A stretch of DNA of 64,000 nucleotides from Symbiodinium natans (lineage: Eukaryota; Sar; Dinophyceae; Suessiales; Symbiodiniaceae): positions 399,001-463,000 of the forward strand of contig CAJNDS010002297.1 of the NCBI GenBank assembly GCA_905221605.1, written 5' to 3'. Each line of letters starts with the position of its first letter. Positions within the stretch are counted from its first letter, which is position 1. This document shows, piece after piece, positions 44,061 through 53,910 of this stretch. The notes under the pieces were generated by a model, which was not told the DNA's origin, searched no databases, and saw only the letters and a program-made list of their open reading frames with translations. Made by a program: the position numbers and the translations under genes.

Positions 44061-44735
44061 TCATTGAGGCCGAAGAGCGGCTGATAACGACTGCCCCTCC
44101 CGCCGATCGTGGATTCTTGTTGTCCACGACGTGTCGACCCAGCACTCTTTTTGCGCTTGGGGACCTGGCGGCAAGGTGCGCGGCTGCGACGCAGAGGTTA
44201 CGTGAAAGTCTTCTACAGTGCAAGGGCACTGGGCTTCCTTTCTTCCCCACCGTGCCTCCTCCTGCAATGTGCAGGAGTATCCGATGATATCAATGATGTC
44301 AGTGCATCTTCCGTCTGTCGGCCAGAGCGAAATCATCTGGTCATTTCTGTATGTAATGGTCCCTTTCAACCGGCCCTTGTTAGAATACGCCTCATAATCA
44401 GGGAGCCCAGAGGAGGGACCATGAGCTAGAGAACCGTGCGTCCGTAGAGCTGTCAGGCAAAAGGAAAGGGAAGAGAAGGGCGGCGTGTCGAAGTAGAAGA
44501 CCTTCCATGGCTTGGGGAGCTTTCTGAACACCGGAGTGCCGCTCACTCCAAGCCATGCAGCACAGGAAGCCGTGCACTGACACAACTTCAACCCCTGAAC
44601 CCCGAAGGGCTTGAAGTCCCAAAGCCAAGCCTTTCTTCCCTCAATATCAGCCGCCCGAACTCTCCATAACACTTTGCCCTGCAAAATCCTCAACAGCCGC
44701 GATGGCGGCTGGCAGTGAGAGTGGTTCCGTGCCAT
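44061..44735 (-). CDS. Minus-strand 224-residue open frame, unrecognised
   Basis: An uninterrupted frame with ordinary composition, including GRLKGTITYRNDQMISLWP and DGRCTDIIDIIGYSCTL. No domain recognised. It overlaps a + frame (43931-44287, with EITPAQARKALREPR and VKSEIIEAEERLITTAPP) that also looks protein-like, so at most one is likely real. The minus frame is the longest in this part of the window. Confidence 0.3.
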   Translation of the reverse strand: MARNHSHCQPPSRLLRILQGKVLWRVRAADIEGRKAWLWDFKPFGVQGLKLCQCTASCAAWLGVSGTPVFRKLPKPWKVFYFDTPPFSSLSFCLTALRTHGSLAHGPSSGLPDYEAYSNKGRLKGTITYRNDQMISLWPTDGRCTDIIDIIGYSCTLQEEARWGRKEAQCPCTVEDFHVTSASQPRTLPPGPQAQKECWVDTSWTTRIHDRREGQSLSAALRPQ

Positions 44736-44971
44736 CTGGTGTGGACCTTTAGCTGCAGCTGATTACCTGTTCAGATTTGAAGGAAGAGTTGGGGGTTATC
44801 CTCAACCCCCAAAATCCTGCAACCTCTAAGAGGCCCAAGCCTTAGAGAGGCGACCACATATGGGTCCCTTTTGGCTGGGAGGCGGGTGTGGTTAGAAACC
44901 CCCCAAGTGGAAGCCCCATCACCCGCATAAGCTCAAACACCCCTAAGTCGTCCAAGAGCACCGGCTAAGGA

Positions 44972-45083
44972 TCCCCTCGCGGAAGAGTACAGTGCACTGG
45001 TCCCTCCCGATGCGGAGTTCGAAGTGCGCGTGAGCGCGCGTGCTGGGCGGTACATGGCCGCGTGGGCTGAACCCGGAGGTTAA
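44972..45083 (+). CDS. Possible terminal exon, unrecognised
   Basis: The frame reads EEYSALVPPDAEFEVRVSAR then AGRYMAAWAEPGG and ends at TAA 45081-45083. It has good coding character, but no family is recognised and no upstream exon can be linked to it. Confidence 0.3.
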
Positions 45084-45269
45084 GTTTGTTAGGGTTTCAG
45101 GTAGGCTTCTAAAGCTTGCTTTCGCTTGTTGGGGGCTGTCGGCTGTTTTTTTTTGGTGCTGGAGCTATTCGCGCTTCTTTTTGGAGACAGGGGGCCTGAT
45201 TGGGTTTGGAGACAGGGCTGATGGGTGTTGGAGCCTGATCTAAAGGACTTCATTGCGTCGGAGGCCTAC

Positions 45270-45518
45270 ACCCTAAACCCCTAAACCCCTAAACCCCTAA
45301 ACCCCTAAACCCCTAAACCCCTAAACCCCTAAACCCCTAAACCCCTAAACCCCTAAACCCCTAAACACCTAAACCCCTAAACCCCTAAACCCCTAAACCC
45401 CTAAACCCCTAAACCCCTAAACCCCTAAACCCTAAACCCTAAACCCCTAAACCCCTAAACCCCTAAACCCCTAAACCCCTAAACCCCTAAACCCCTAAAC
45501 CCCTAAACCCCTAAACCC
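45270..45518. repeat. (CCCCTAAA)n array flanking LINE A on its 5' side
   Basis: About 30 nearly perfect eight-base units with only a few seven-base or ACACC variants. It directly abuts the open frame of LINE A. The same unit resumes after the 3' end of LINE A. Confidence 0.95.
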
Positions 45519-45519
45519 C

Positions 45520-48500
45520 CGCAAATAAGCATGCCGACGAATTAGACCTTCAAAACAATTGCACAGCTTGGAGTGAAACCTCCGCTAATACTGCCACCCT
45601 TGCTAAGCTTCATAAGCGAGCTAGGTCCATCAAGGGTTATTTGGCATCTTCTGCGCCTTGGAATAACAAGCGCCCAGAGCAGTCTTCTGGTGGAAGGTCG
45701 TCCGCCGCAGGTACGCTGTTGTTGTCCAGACATCATTTAAAATCCTTACATAACCTATGGGACAAGGCTATTTGGCAATCGGCCAGAGTCACTGATTGTC
45801 TCATTCAGCTGAGTGATATCCAGATCCGTGTTGTGGTAGTTTATGGGGTGCATTCTGGGGTTGCCGGTGCGCTTGAACAAAATGAAACGCTTTTTGCTGA
45901 AATCTTTCGCATGATTGGGTGTAACCATATCCCGACGCTGGTTACGGGAGATTTCAATTGCGACTTACGCAAGCTGGGTTGTTGGCAGTGCGCCTTGGAT
46001 AAGGGTTTTGTTGATGTTGGGGAGAAAATGGCTGCACTCACCAATGAAGTTCCGCAACCCACGTACAAAGGTGTATCTAGACTTGATTACATTGTTTGCT
46101 GTCCCTTGGCTTTCAGGGCCTTGGAAACTTTCGCGGTAGATCCTAATGGTTTTACTGACCACGGATTGCTTCAAGCAACATTCCGATGGGAAGCCGTCAT
46201 GACCCGAATACCCAAATGGAGCTTGCCGTGCGACCTTGCAAAGCTGTGCCAGCTGCAGAAGCAATTCCGTGCGGAGCCCATTTCGACGCAGCATCAAGCC
46301 AAGTGTTTGCAATACATTCAGAGTAGGGATACTCTTGCGGCATTTAGATGTTTTGTTGAAGGATTTGAGGACAAGTTTATGCGGGTGCATTTGCAAGCCC
46401 TTGGGTCAAAACTGCCGGTTAAGTTCTTAGGTCGGTTTAAAGGTAAGGTAAGACATGTACATCCAGTGTCTGCCGCTCTACATCCGACACAAGAGGTGGT
46501 TACAGATCGAGTGCGCTTCAACATGCGTGCAAGAGCGATATCCAGGCTCCAGCATTTGCGCCACTTGCTGGCGAAAAACTGCCAACCTGCTCAGTGCCGT
46601 GACCTGTGGCACAAGTTGCATGCTGATGGTAGCTTCAGCCCTGACTTTGCAACGTGGCTGATCGAGCAAGACATTTGTTCACTTGTCCCTGTTGATGTGC
46701 CGTCGCTGCAGTGGATTGATAGCATTTTGCCGTCTGTGCTGCATGACTTCAAGCTAATGCAGTTGTCTGTCGCACGTGAGCAAAGGGCTGCTGCCAGTCG
46801 TACCTTCGAACAGGATTGGAAGAAAGGCGGTAAACTGCATGCTGCCAGTGTCAAGCCTGAATCACCAGCGAGGCTTGATTCCCTGCTTAGGGAAACGTCT
46901 TTACATGTCAGCCCGTTGCGCACTAGTAAGGGTGATCATGCCAAATTCCGAGTCCGGGAGCCACAACTTGTCCAGATGGGTTCGAAGTGGTGTTTTGGTA
47001 AGTGTTCTGCGGCTGTGTTTAAAATTGAAAAGGACGTTGTCACGCTTGATTCCCCGATGAAAATTGAAATGTATAGGAAAACGGTTATCCAAAAGGCGTG
47101 GTGTACAGATCCTGTGTGGTTGTTCGACCAGTTTTCACAGTTCTGGTCTTCGTATTGGAACCACTCACGACCGGTCGTACAATCTCAAGCCCAGTACTTG
47201 GTTCACGCCTTGCCGCATTTACCTGCTTTCGACCCGGAAGTCACCACAGCAGACGTTCTTGAAGCTGTGCGACGGTTGAAGGTGGGAAAGGCTAGGGGTT
47301 TAGATGGGTTTAGTAACTTTGAGCTGCAATGTGTGCATGAAGAAGATGCACAACTGCTTGCGTTGCTTTTCAACTCCATACTCCTGACGGGGGAATGGCC
47401 GGATGAAATGTGTAATGCTGCTGTTGCTTTGCTCGCCAAGGTAGAGCAGCCTCAAGTTCCTAAAGATGGTAGACCCATCACAATTCTCTCAAGCTTGTAC
47501 CGGCTGTTTGGCAAAATCTTTTCCAAGAAAATTTTGGAGCATTGGTTGCCTCATTTGCCAGAAACGTTGTGCGGCAGTATCCCCGGACGGTCGTCCACTG
47601 ATGCTGCATGGAACCTTGCTGCGCAAATTGAAGAAGCGATGGCTTCCAACCGAACTGTCTTCGGTGTTTCACTTGATTTATCTAAGGCTTATAACCTATT
47701 GCCTCGTGATCTTGTCATGCAGATGGCTGTGCGCACTGGTTGGCCACCGCTCTTGGCAGAAGCATACAGTAAGTTTTTAAGTAAGCTTAAACGGTTTTTT
47801 AAGCTTGGTGGTGGCTTGTGGGGACCTGTCCAAAGTACGGTCGGAGTGCCTGAAGGATGCCCCTTGGCGGTGTCGTGCATGATTGTGGTTACTTGGGCTT
47901 TAACCGCTAGGATTTCGGGCTTGGGGGTTAGTTTAGTCAGCTACGTCGACAACTGGAGTGCCCAGATGTGGGACAGTTCCCAGCTTGCGCCGTTCTTGAA
48001 CGAAGTGAGTGCGGCCACGCAGACCATGCAGTTGCTTCTTAATTCTGAGAAGACCAGGCTTTACTCGAATTGCCCTGCAGGCAGGCAACTACTTCGCAAC
48101 ATGTCGTTTCAAGGTTCTCCTTTGCAGGTTTGTTTAAGGTTGGACGATCTCGGGGTGGATTTTAATGTAAGTAAGCAGGTTATGGCAGCGAGCTTGCTAC
48201 GCCGTGTGGAAGCTGTGCAACCAAGGTTGATGAAGTTGCAACGCGCGCCTTGGGCACACAGTAGGAAAGCCCATGTACTTGTGCGCGTTGTGCGCTCGGC
48301 TGTGTCTTTTGGTTGTGAGTTTGCAAGTACGTCCCTGTCGACTTGCAGCTTACTGCGTGGCAAGTACTCAGCAGCAGTCTTTGGCCCAACGAGTCATAGG
48401 AACCATTTCCTCACTCCCCTGCTTGGACTTGAAGTCCAGTATGAACCATTCATTCTTTTCCTTCTCCGTCGAGTCAATACCTTGCGTAGGGTTTTTTGCG

Positions 48501-48523
48501 CAAGACTCGGAGTCCACCTGTAG
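45520..48523 (+). pseudogene. LINE A frame 1: endonuclease plus reverse transcriptase
   Basis: The frame is open from about 45520 to TAG 48521-48523. Endonuclease features: VVVVYGVHSG, LVTGDFNCDLRKLG, RLDYIVCC and FTDHGLLQ. Reverse transcriptase features: RPITILSSLYRLFGKIF, PGRSSTDAAWNL, motif A SLDLSKAYNLLPRD, motif B GVPEGCPLAVSC and motif C SYVDNW (47939-47956). Motif C has Asn where the canonical YADD box has its second Asp, and motif B has Glu where Gln is usual. The first metal-binding Asp of motif A and of motif C are kept. The natural start codon is lost with the 5' truncation. After about 48500 the coding signal shifts to another frame. Confidence 0.8.
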
Positions 48524-49220
48524 ACAATGGGATATAGTGATATCAGCGAGTTCGCCTACGACAGGTCCGTACACGTACTTGTTGGCGCAGCTTCGTTGTT
48601 TAGGTTGGGTTCCACAGCCTGGGTTGTTGTGTTTGGGTACCTCTGGTGAAAGTATCCATCTGTGTTTATCTTCCAAACAAGAGTTGAAAGCGCTGGTTTG
48701 TAACGCATGGTGGCAGGTGATCGCAACGAAGCTGCCGGACCAGCCTGGGTATAGTAGGGCCCCCCTGGTTTCCCTGCCGGTGTCCCTTTCCCTTAGGAAG
48801 GTTACTAAATGCAGTCATTCTATTGTTGGGAGTTTTTCTGTAGGTGCTGCTTTGTCGTCCGGTCAGAAGCGGCACTTTCTTTCCAGTGAGGAGGCTTTAT
48901 GCAAGCACTGTGGTTGTGAAGATGGGTATGCGCACCGCCTACGTCTTTGCCCCAACTATGCAAATGCCCGTGCGCAAATTCCGCCTGGTCTACTAGAGAC
49001 CATTGACGACGAGATTCTGTTGCGAGGTTTATGGCCTGAGTCTCCTGCAGGAACGGATGCACGTAGGATGTTTGATGCCTTGGAGCACCCTGTTGTCCAA
49101 GAGTGCTTGGATGATGGCGTGCATCTTTTTACCGATGGTTCAACCCAACCTCATGCATTTGTCCCGGTTAGCACCTGGGCTGTTGTCCTCGCTTATCCCT
49201 GCTCGACCATGCAATTGTAG
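48505..49220 (+). pseudogene. LINE A frame 2: zinc motif and start of RNase H
   Basis: Coding signal continues in a different phase from about 48505, through CRQWDIVISASSP and a C-x2-C-x7-H-x4-C knuckle (CKHCGC...YAHRLRLC, 48900-48950), to VHLFTDGSTQPHAF. That last segment holds the first RNase H aspartate, near 49135. The frame ends at TAG 49218-49220, after a second shift near 49195-49205. Confidence 0.7.
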
Positions 49221-50401
49221 AAAGAGGCATGCTTCCAGGACGACAGGATAATTTCCGTGCTGAGCTGTATGCTGTTCTTGTTGCAGTACAGACCGCGTCT
49301 TCTGCTACTTTGTACTCCGACAACCTTTCGGTTGTTTTGGGGTTCAGGGTTTTGTTGGCTAGAGGGTGGGTTCATTCGCGCTTCTTGCAAAACGCTGAAA
49401 CATCCTTGTGGTGGGCAGTTTGGCAAAAGCTTGCCCCAAAACGGACCGGCTGGCGAATACAGCATGTTAAATCGCATAGTAAGCCCAAACCTGGTGAAAG
49501 TTTTGCTCAGCGTTGGCAGCGCTGCCACAACGATGCTGTTGATGAGGCTGCCAAATCTGTGTATCGTGAGCTGCCACAACAGGTAGCCGACGTTGTTCAA
49601 AAAGCCCGACAGGCTTATGCTGAATATGTGAAAGTAGCGAACTTTGTTTTTTCGTTGCAGGAAAGTATTGTTCGGGGGACCTCTCGGTCGCATGATCAAA
49701 CACAGGTTCTTGAGCAAACTGCTTGCGCAGCTGACCTTGCTGTGTCTTCAAATGCATCGATTCAAAATGGTCAAATTGTAAGTTTTGGTTTCCAACCGCA
49801 GGTTTTTGCGGATGCTTTACTAGGACCTCGTTTCTTGTGGGTAGTTCAGACCTGGATGAAGCAAGGTACTTGGGTGGAGTCTTCTGAGTGGGTTTCCATC
49901 TTGGAGCTTTATTTACATTTTGTAGTGTCCACAGGATGGCTGGCTCCAGTCAACGTGGCAACATGGAGTACGGGCAGATTGCCTCCGACCTTGCAAACGG
50001 GCTCAGTACCGCAAGCGTTCATCTGTGAAGCTGATTACCCTCCTTTAGCCCTGAGCAGGCCATCGCTTGGTAAACAAGCTACTGTTTTCTTGCACGCGTT
50101 TAAAGATGTATGCAAGCGGCTTGAACTTGAAATTAAGATCGAGCGACGTCAGACTCTACAACATTTTGCATGTACAGTGCCAGTGGCTTCAACGTGCATT
50201 GTGCCGAGGGATATCCGGCAACCGCCACATGAGCTATTTCATAAGGTGTTTAATGGTGCGGATTATCCCGCCATCACTCGGGCTATGATATGTGCGCCAG
50301 TACAGGCACTGCATTGCCCTGTTCCTTTGCGTAGCCCTGTCGAGGTCTGGAATTGTTATACAAAGCTGACAAGAGCAGTGCGCAAACGGCGCAATGCTTA
50401 A
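49202..50401 (+). pseudogene. LINE A frame 3: rest of RNase H and C-terminal extension
   Basis: This frame resumes RNase H with DHAIVERGMLPGRQDNFRAE (catalytic Glu), LYSDNLSVVLG (Asp), IQHVKSHSKP (His region) and NDAVDEAAK (last Asp), so the full active-site set is present across the frameshift. About 270 more residues without a recognised domain follow, to TAA 50399-50401. Confidence 0.75.
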
Positions 50402-50480
50402 ATTCGAAATTAACGTTGTATGTCGCCCTGTTAAGCATCTTGGCGTGCTTCTCGCTTGGATGGTCCGCAGACGTCTTGCA

Positions 50481-50550
50481 TAAACCCTTAAACCCCTAAA
50501 CCCCTAAACCCCTAAACCCCTAAACCCCGAAACCCCGAAAACCCTAAACC
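50481..50550. repeat. (CCCCTAAA)n array at the 3' end of LINE A
   Basis: Starts TAAACCCTTAAACCCC and continues as CCCCTAAA octamers, then CCCCGAAA variants. It has the same unit and orientation as the 45.3-kb array on the other side of the LINE. Confidence 0.9.
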
Positions 50551-53213
50551 TCATAGACCTGCGTGCAGGCAGCCCCAAAATTTAGAGGTTTCAGGGGGGC
50601 GCCGGGGGGGGAGGGAGGGTCCCAAAAAGGCCATCAAATCAGCCCTGCCCGACGTTCCAGATCGTATCCTTGGCCGAGCCCCAAATCCACCCCCAAACCC
50701 CAAACCCCTAAACCCGCAAAACCCATCAACCCATCAACCCCTCAACCCGAACCCCATCAACCCAGAAACCTCATAAACCCCATATCATCATAAATTCCAT
50801 AAACCCCAAACCCCCTAGACCTAAGCCCCCCAAATAATCCCCTAAACTCCATAAACCCTAAACCCGAAACCCTTAACCCCAAACCCTAAACCCTAAACCC
50901 TAAACCCCACGTGCCCTATGAACCCAAGGTCGCCCGCAGCCCATTGGCCAGCGGCGCCTGGTTTTTAGTCGAGGCCGGGGGGGGGATAGCAGGCGCTGCT
51001 GTCAGGTTTGGGGGGACTGCGGGAGCTTAGGGTTAGGGTCTTTGGGTCGACTTGAAGTCTTGGAGTCTGTTTTTGTTTGAGTTTGGTGTTTGGGTTCTAG
51101 AACTAAGGGCGTGAGGGGTAGTATTGCTCCTACATCCAAGACAGCATGAAATCAAGCTAAGGGCATAGATGCAGGCAAAGAGAAGCAGCGGTTCTGGGTT
51201 CCATGTGGTGGCTAGAATGCGGGCGCCCCGACCACAACCTATTTCACCACTTGGATCGTTCCGAAACTCTACCTCCCTCTTTCCCCTACCACAATCAGCC
51301 TAAAATCCTAACCCACCCTTGACTTCTACTCTATTGCACTCTAAACTCCCATACAAAAACACCAACGCCAGACCCCCCTGGTCTGCTGGCCGCTTGCGAG
51401 CCAAGATGGTGGGCCAGCACCTGTTGGGGTTTAGGGTTCCGGGTTTGAGGTTTTAGGGTTTAGGGTTTGAGGTTTGAGGTTGGGGGCTAAATTAGTCAAT
51501 TCAAGGGGGTCGAACATCACGGGCAGTCTGGCAAGTCTTCAGTCTTCACTTCATATATGGGCATGTCTGGAGCGGAACCGGGCCCTCATAGGATTGTGCC
51601 CAAAAATGTCATAGCGGGGAAGCAGCAAGTAGCTGCCCACTCCCAAAGCTACCTCGCAAACTAGTTTAGGGCTCATGGTTTAGGGTCAACCAGAATCTGA
51701 TTGTCATGCCAAGATGCACTGCTGTTCCATTGATTAGTGCGAGGAGTGGCCCATGAGCTGGTAACTCAGGCTCTAGCCCTTCCTAGACGTGCCAAATCCA
51801 GAGGCTAAAAACGAACCCTTGGCAAAACGGCAGAGTGACCATGTTAGCATTTTTGAAAAGTAGTACAGTCCACTCCTCGGTATCATTTTCCCACAAAACC
51901 ACCAAAGCCTGCCGGGAACGAACGTGGAAGACTCAGTCCCTTCAAACACCCGGTTTCGGGTTTAGGGTTGGACATCCGTGTTGTAGTATGGGGGAATGTA
52001 AGCCCATCATCTTTACAGATGCTTACCTTCCGCCGCGTCAATCGGCGTGAAATTTGGGGTTCAGGGTCTGGGGGCGAGGGGTTAGGAAGGCCACGGGCAG
52101 CAAGGATCAAGATTTAAGGGCTGCAACCCCAAGGTGTGCATGACGCTCCCGTGAAGGTTTTTCAGCTGAGGGCTCGTAGGCCATGGTTCAGATCGAAGCA
52201 AGCTCAGTGGTTGAAAGCTCTGTAGGCGTCCTCTAAACCTATAAATCTTTCCTCCTACCCAACCCGAACTCTACGAATCTTGACCTTCTTGAAACCGTGA
52301 GGGCTTTGGAAGTGTAGAACTGATGATCGTATGAATATGTATACAAATATATAGATATACATACATACATGCATACACACATACACGTATACACATATAT
52401 TTCTTCTCTTGGGAGCCATGGGTAACCATCCCTTGTGCCGCCCAATTTGCGGCGCCGGTGGTGAGACTGCGCCTGTCCAGCCCGTGCATCCATGCTTCTT
52501 TCCCATGTACGTGGTGAAGGCTCCGGGGAGCCCTACACCCCCGAAACCCCTAAGTCCCGAAACCCCTAAGTCCCGAAATCCCTAAAAGGCCCTAAACGGC
52601 CCGAAAGCCTAAACCTTAAACCCTAAACCCGAAGCCCTAAACCCGCTGAAGTGAACCTGAAGACCTGAAGTGACCTTAGAAACCCGTCTGATCAGGTCAT
52701 GGACTTTCTGGAGATGGAGGGTCCGCCAGAGGCTGTCCAAGGGGCCTTCGAAGATATTCGGACGGGATTTATGCTGACTCCGTAAGCCTAGGGTTTCTAT
52801 TTGTGACAAGGAGCCATGCGGGGATCTGCCAGGCACATCATGCGCTGCTAGAGCGGGGGCTACTCCACCAGTGGCAGCCCGACATGTATGTCATCTTCGT
52901 GTCGCACCAGTGGCTGGGCAGAACTCATCCAGAACCCCGGCTGCACTTCAGTGTCTCCACAAACCTCCCAGCTGCCACCAGCCTAAGACCAGCTTTGAAC
53001 CGAAGCCCTGCAAGCCCTCGACTCAAGCTGTGGGGCTCGCAATGCCTTTGCCCCCTCAAAGGGTCCACATGTGTAAAAAAGAGTTCCCCCCCCGCTCACC
53101 CTTAAACCCTAAACCCTAAACCCCAAACCCGAAACCCAAAACCCTAAACCCTAAACCCCAAACCCTAAATCCTAAACTCTAAACCCTAAACGTCTCTTTC
53201 ATATATAATTCTA
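50551..53213. other. Spacer between the two LINEs
   Basis: Mostly degenerate CCCTAAA/CCCCAAA sequence (50690-50910), with TTTAGGG words near 51425-51480 and an AT/CA microsatellite at about 52335-52405. Fragments near 52698-52775 (HGLSGDGGSARGC region) and 52803-52920 might be exons, for example a CAG-preceded stretch near 52870. No family is recognised and I do not call a gene. Confidence 0.4.
53101..53192. repeat. CCCTAAA/CCCCAAA array
   Basis: Tandem heptamers with CCCAAAA, CCGAAAC and CTCTAAA variants, immediately before the 53.2-kb minisatellite. Confidence 0.9.
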
Positions 53214-53430
53214 ATGTTAATGAGTTACTGGGCAAGGTCATTTTTTACTGAGCAAGGTCATTTTTTTTACTGGGCAAGGTCATTTTTTACTGGGCGAGGT
53301 CATTTTTTTACTGGGCAAGGTCATTTTCTTTACTCAAGGTTATTTTACTGGGCAAGGTCATCATTTGACTGGGCGAGGTCATTTTTTACCGGGCAAGCTC
53401 ATTTTTTACTGGGCAAGGTCGTGCCATAAG
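53214..53430. repeat. TTTTTTACTGGGCAAGGTCA minisatellite
   Basis: About ten imperfect copies of a 21-25 bp unit with consensus TTTTTTACTGGGCAAGGTCA. Variants include GGGCGAGG, GAGCAAGG and a shortened TTTACTCAAGGTTA. The Phe/Gly-rich translation is not a gene. Confidence 0.9.
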
Positions 53431-53523
53431 TGAAATATTTTCTGAATATTGTGGGATTCTTTCGGCGGGTGGGTGTTTTTCTGGAGTAATTTCTTGACTA
53501 TATAGTGAATGCTTGGACTTGGA

Positions 53524-53645
53524 AATGCTGAACCCTAAACCCTGAACCCTAAACCCCTAAACCCCAACCCTTTCTTAAACCCTAAACCCTAAACCCTAAA
53601 CCCCAAACCCCAAACCCCAAACCCTAAACACTAAACACTAAACCC
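53524..53645. repeat. CCCTAAA array upstream of LINE B
   Basis: Mixed CCCTAAA, CCCTGAA, CCCCAAA and CACTAAA units. About 265 bp separate it from the first LINE B coding sequence. Confidence 0.9.
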
Positions 53646-53910
53646 TGGGGTTTTGAGGTCTGAGGCCTATGGGGTTTAAAGGTTGACGTTGCTAAGAGTT
53701 GGGTTTTTGGGTTTAAGGGTTCGGAAGCTTGCGGGTTTAGGATAGAAGGTTTAAAGGCTTCAACAAGGCCTCTTTCTGTCTAAGCTTTTTAAAGGCCTGC
53801 ATTTCTAAGCTAAACTTTGGCTTTAGGGGATCTTCCCTGAGAACCCAAAGCCCGCAGCCCTAGACCCGAAGTACACCTTAAATAGCTGTAGACCTCAAAA
53901 CCCCTCGCCT

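Larger units (their letters stand above)
45519..50480 (+). mobile_element. LINE A: APE-type non-LTR retrotransposon inside a telomere-like array
   Basis: The domain order is endonuclease (EEP), reverse transcriptase, CCHC zinc motif, RNase H and a C-terminal extension. The reading frame is already open at the junction with the upstream (CCCCTAAA)n array and the EEP N-terminus is missing, so the copy is 5'-truncated. The 3' non-coding tail (50402-50480) leads straight into CCCTTAAA then (CCCCTAAA)n. Two frameshifts break the coding region. No poly-A tail or clear target duplication can be seen, because both flanks are the same repeat. Confidence 0.85.
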
